This document shows positions 63,748-64,000 of a stretch of DNA of 64,000 nucleotides, one piece after another (positions within the stretch are counted from its first letter, which is position 1; every line of letters begins with the position of its first letter). Location of the stretch: contig OX031062.1 in assembly GCA_943736015.1 (NCBI GenBank), forward strand, positions 32,089,462-32,153,461, written 5' to 3'. The DNA comes from Tridacna crocea (taxonomy: Eukaryota > Mollusca > Bivalvia > Cardiida > Cardiidae). Both the position numbers and the translations under genes were made by a program. A model generated the notes under the pieces. It was not told the DNA's origin and made no database searches. It saw nothing but the letters and a program-made list of their open reading frames with translations.

Positions 63748-64000
63748 ACCCGGGGTAAAACTGATAATGATACGGTACTTAAGTAACACAGCCCTCGTGT
63801 CTTATATTCTGCCCCCCAAAGGTACTAAACGCCCTCTTTTTACGGGTTACTTGGGTTTGATTATACGTAAAAAAAAAAAGGTGTTAAATAATTCACGGTA
63901 AATACATAAAAAAATAAGTTAAATAGTTTTGATTTCGTGATATTCTGTAGTACTTAACCTTTGACCTAGCGAATTCATATCGTTGACATTTAAAAAAAAA

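Overview
This window is non-coding-rich eukaryotic DNA, most probably from a bivalve mollusc. It is AT-rich, has no operon structure, and is saturated with short inverted-repeat elements, tRNA-headed SINEs and 5'-truncated LINE tails of the kind common in bivalve genomes. The species cannot be read from the sequence. Almost every long open reading frame is a by-product of repeats.

One real gene is visible, on the minus strand: a sigma-class glutathione S-transferase (GST; the family of haematopoietic prostaglandin D synthase). Three small coding exons fit together in phase and in protein order: exon 1 at 42848-43010, exon 2 at 1175-1267, exon 3 at 156-271. Together they encode residues 1-124, which is the whole thioredoxin-like N-terminal domain plus the first helices of the C-terminal domain. 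The remaining exons must lie left of position 1. On this model intron 1 is about 41.6 kb and intron 2 is 903 bp. The region 43011-64000 is upstream of the start codon.

The rest is mobile DNA. Letter names used here are mine. Family A is a TTAA-bounded 229-bp hairpin element with about 50 complete or broken copies. Family D is a second TTAA-bounded hairpin of about 215 bp. F is a 150-bp element with a CGCAGGCTGACC palindrome; H has AGAGCTCCAGATA ends; E has GGGCCCGTATTCACC ends. G is about 220 bp and is repeatedly hit by A at one site. I and J are a foldback plus a TATTTCATG-bounded module. K (550 bp, TTAAAGGTGG ends) and L (GGTAAGACCTGTGTAATG ends) are further inverted-repeat families. M and N are interspersed repeats, O is a foldback, P and Q are Tc1/mariner-like, and R carries a FLYWCH zinc-finger fragment.

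Layout: 1-1300 GST exons 3 and 2; 2899-6292 a 3.4-kb GC-rich giant foldback split by a 5'-truncated LINE; 6360-42847 intron 1, packed with A/D/E/F/H/I/K/L/M copies; 42848-43010 GST exon 1; 43011-64000 5' flank with more A copies, several SINEs, a nested mariner relic, the FLYWCH transposon remnant and simple repeats. Many elements are nested or share the same TTAA, so a relative order of insertion can be read directly.
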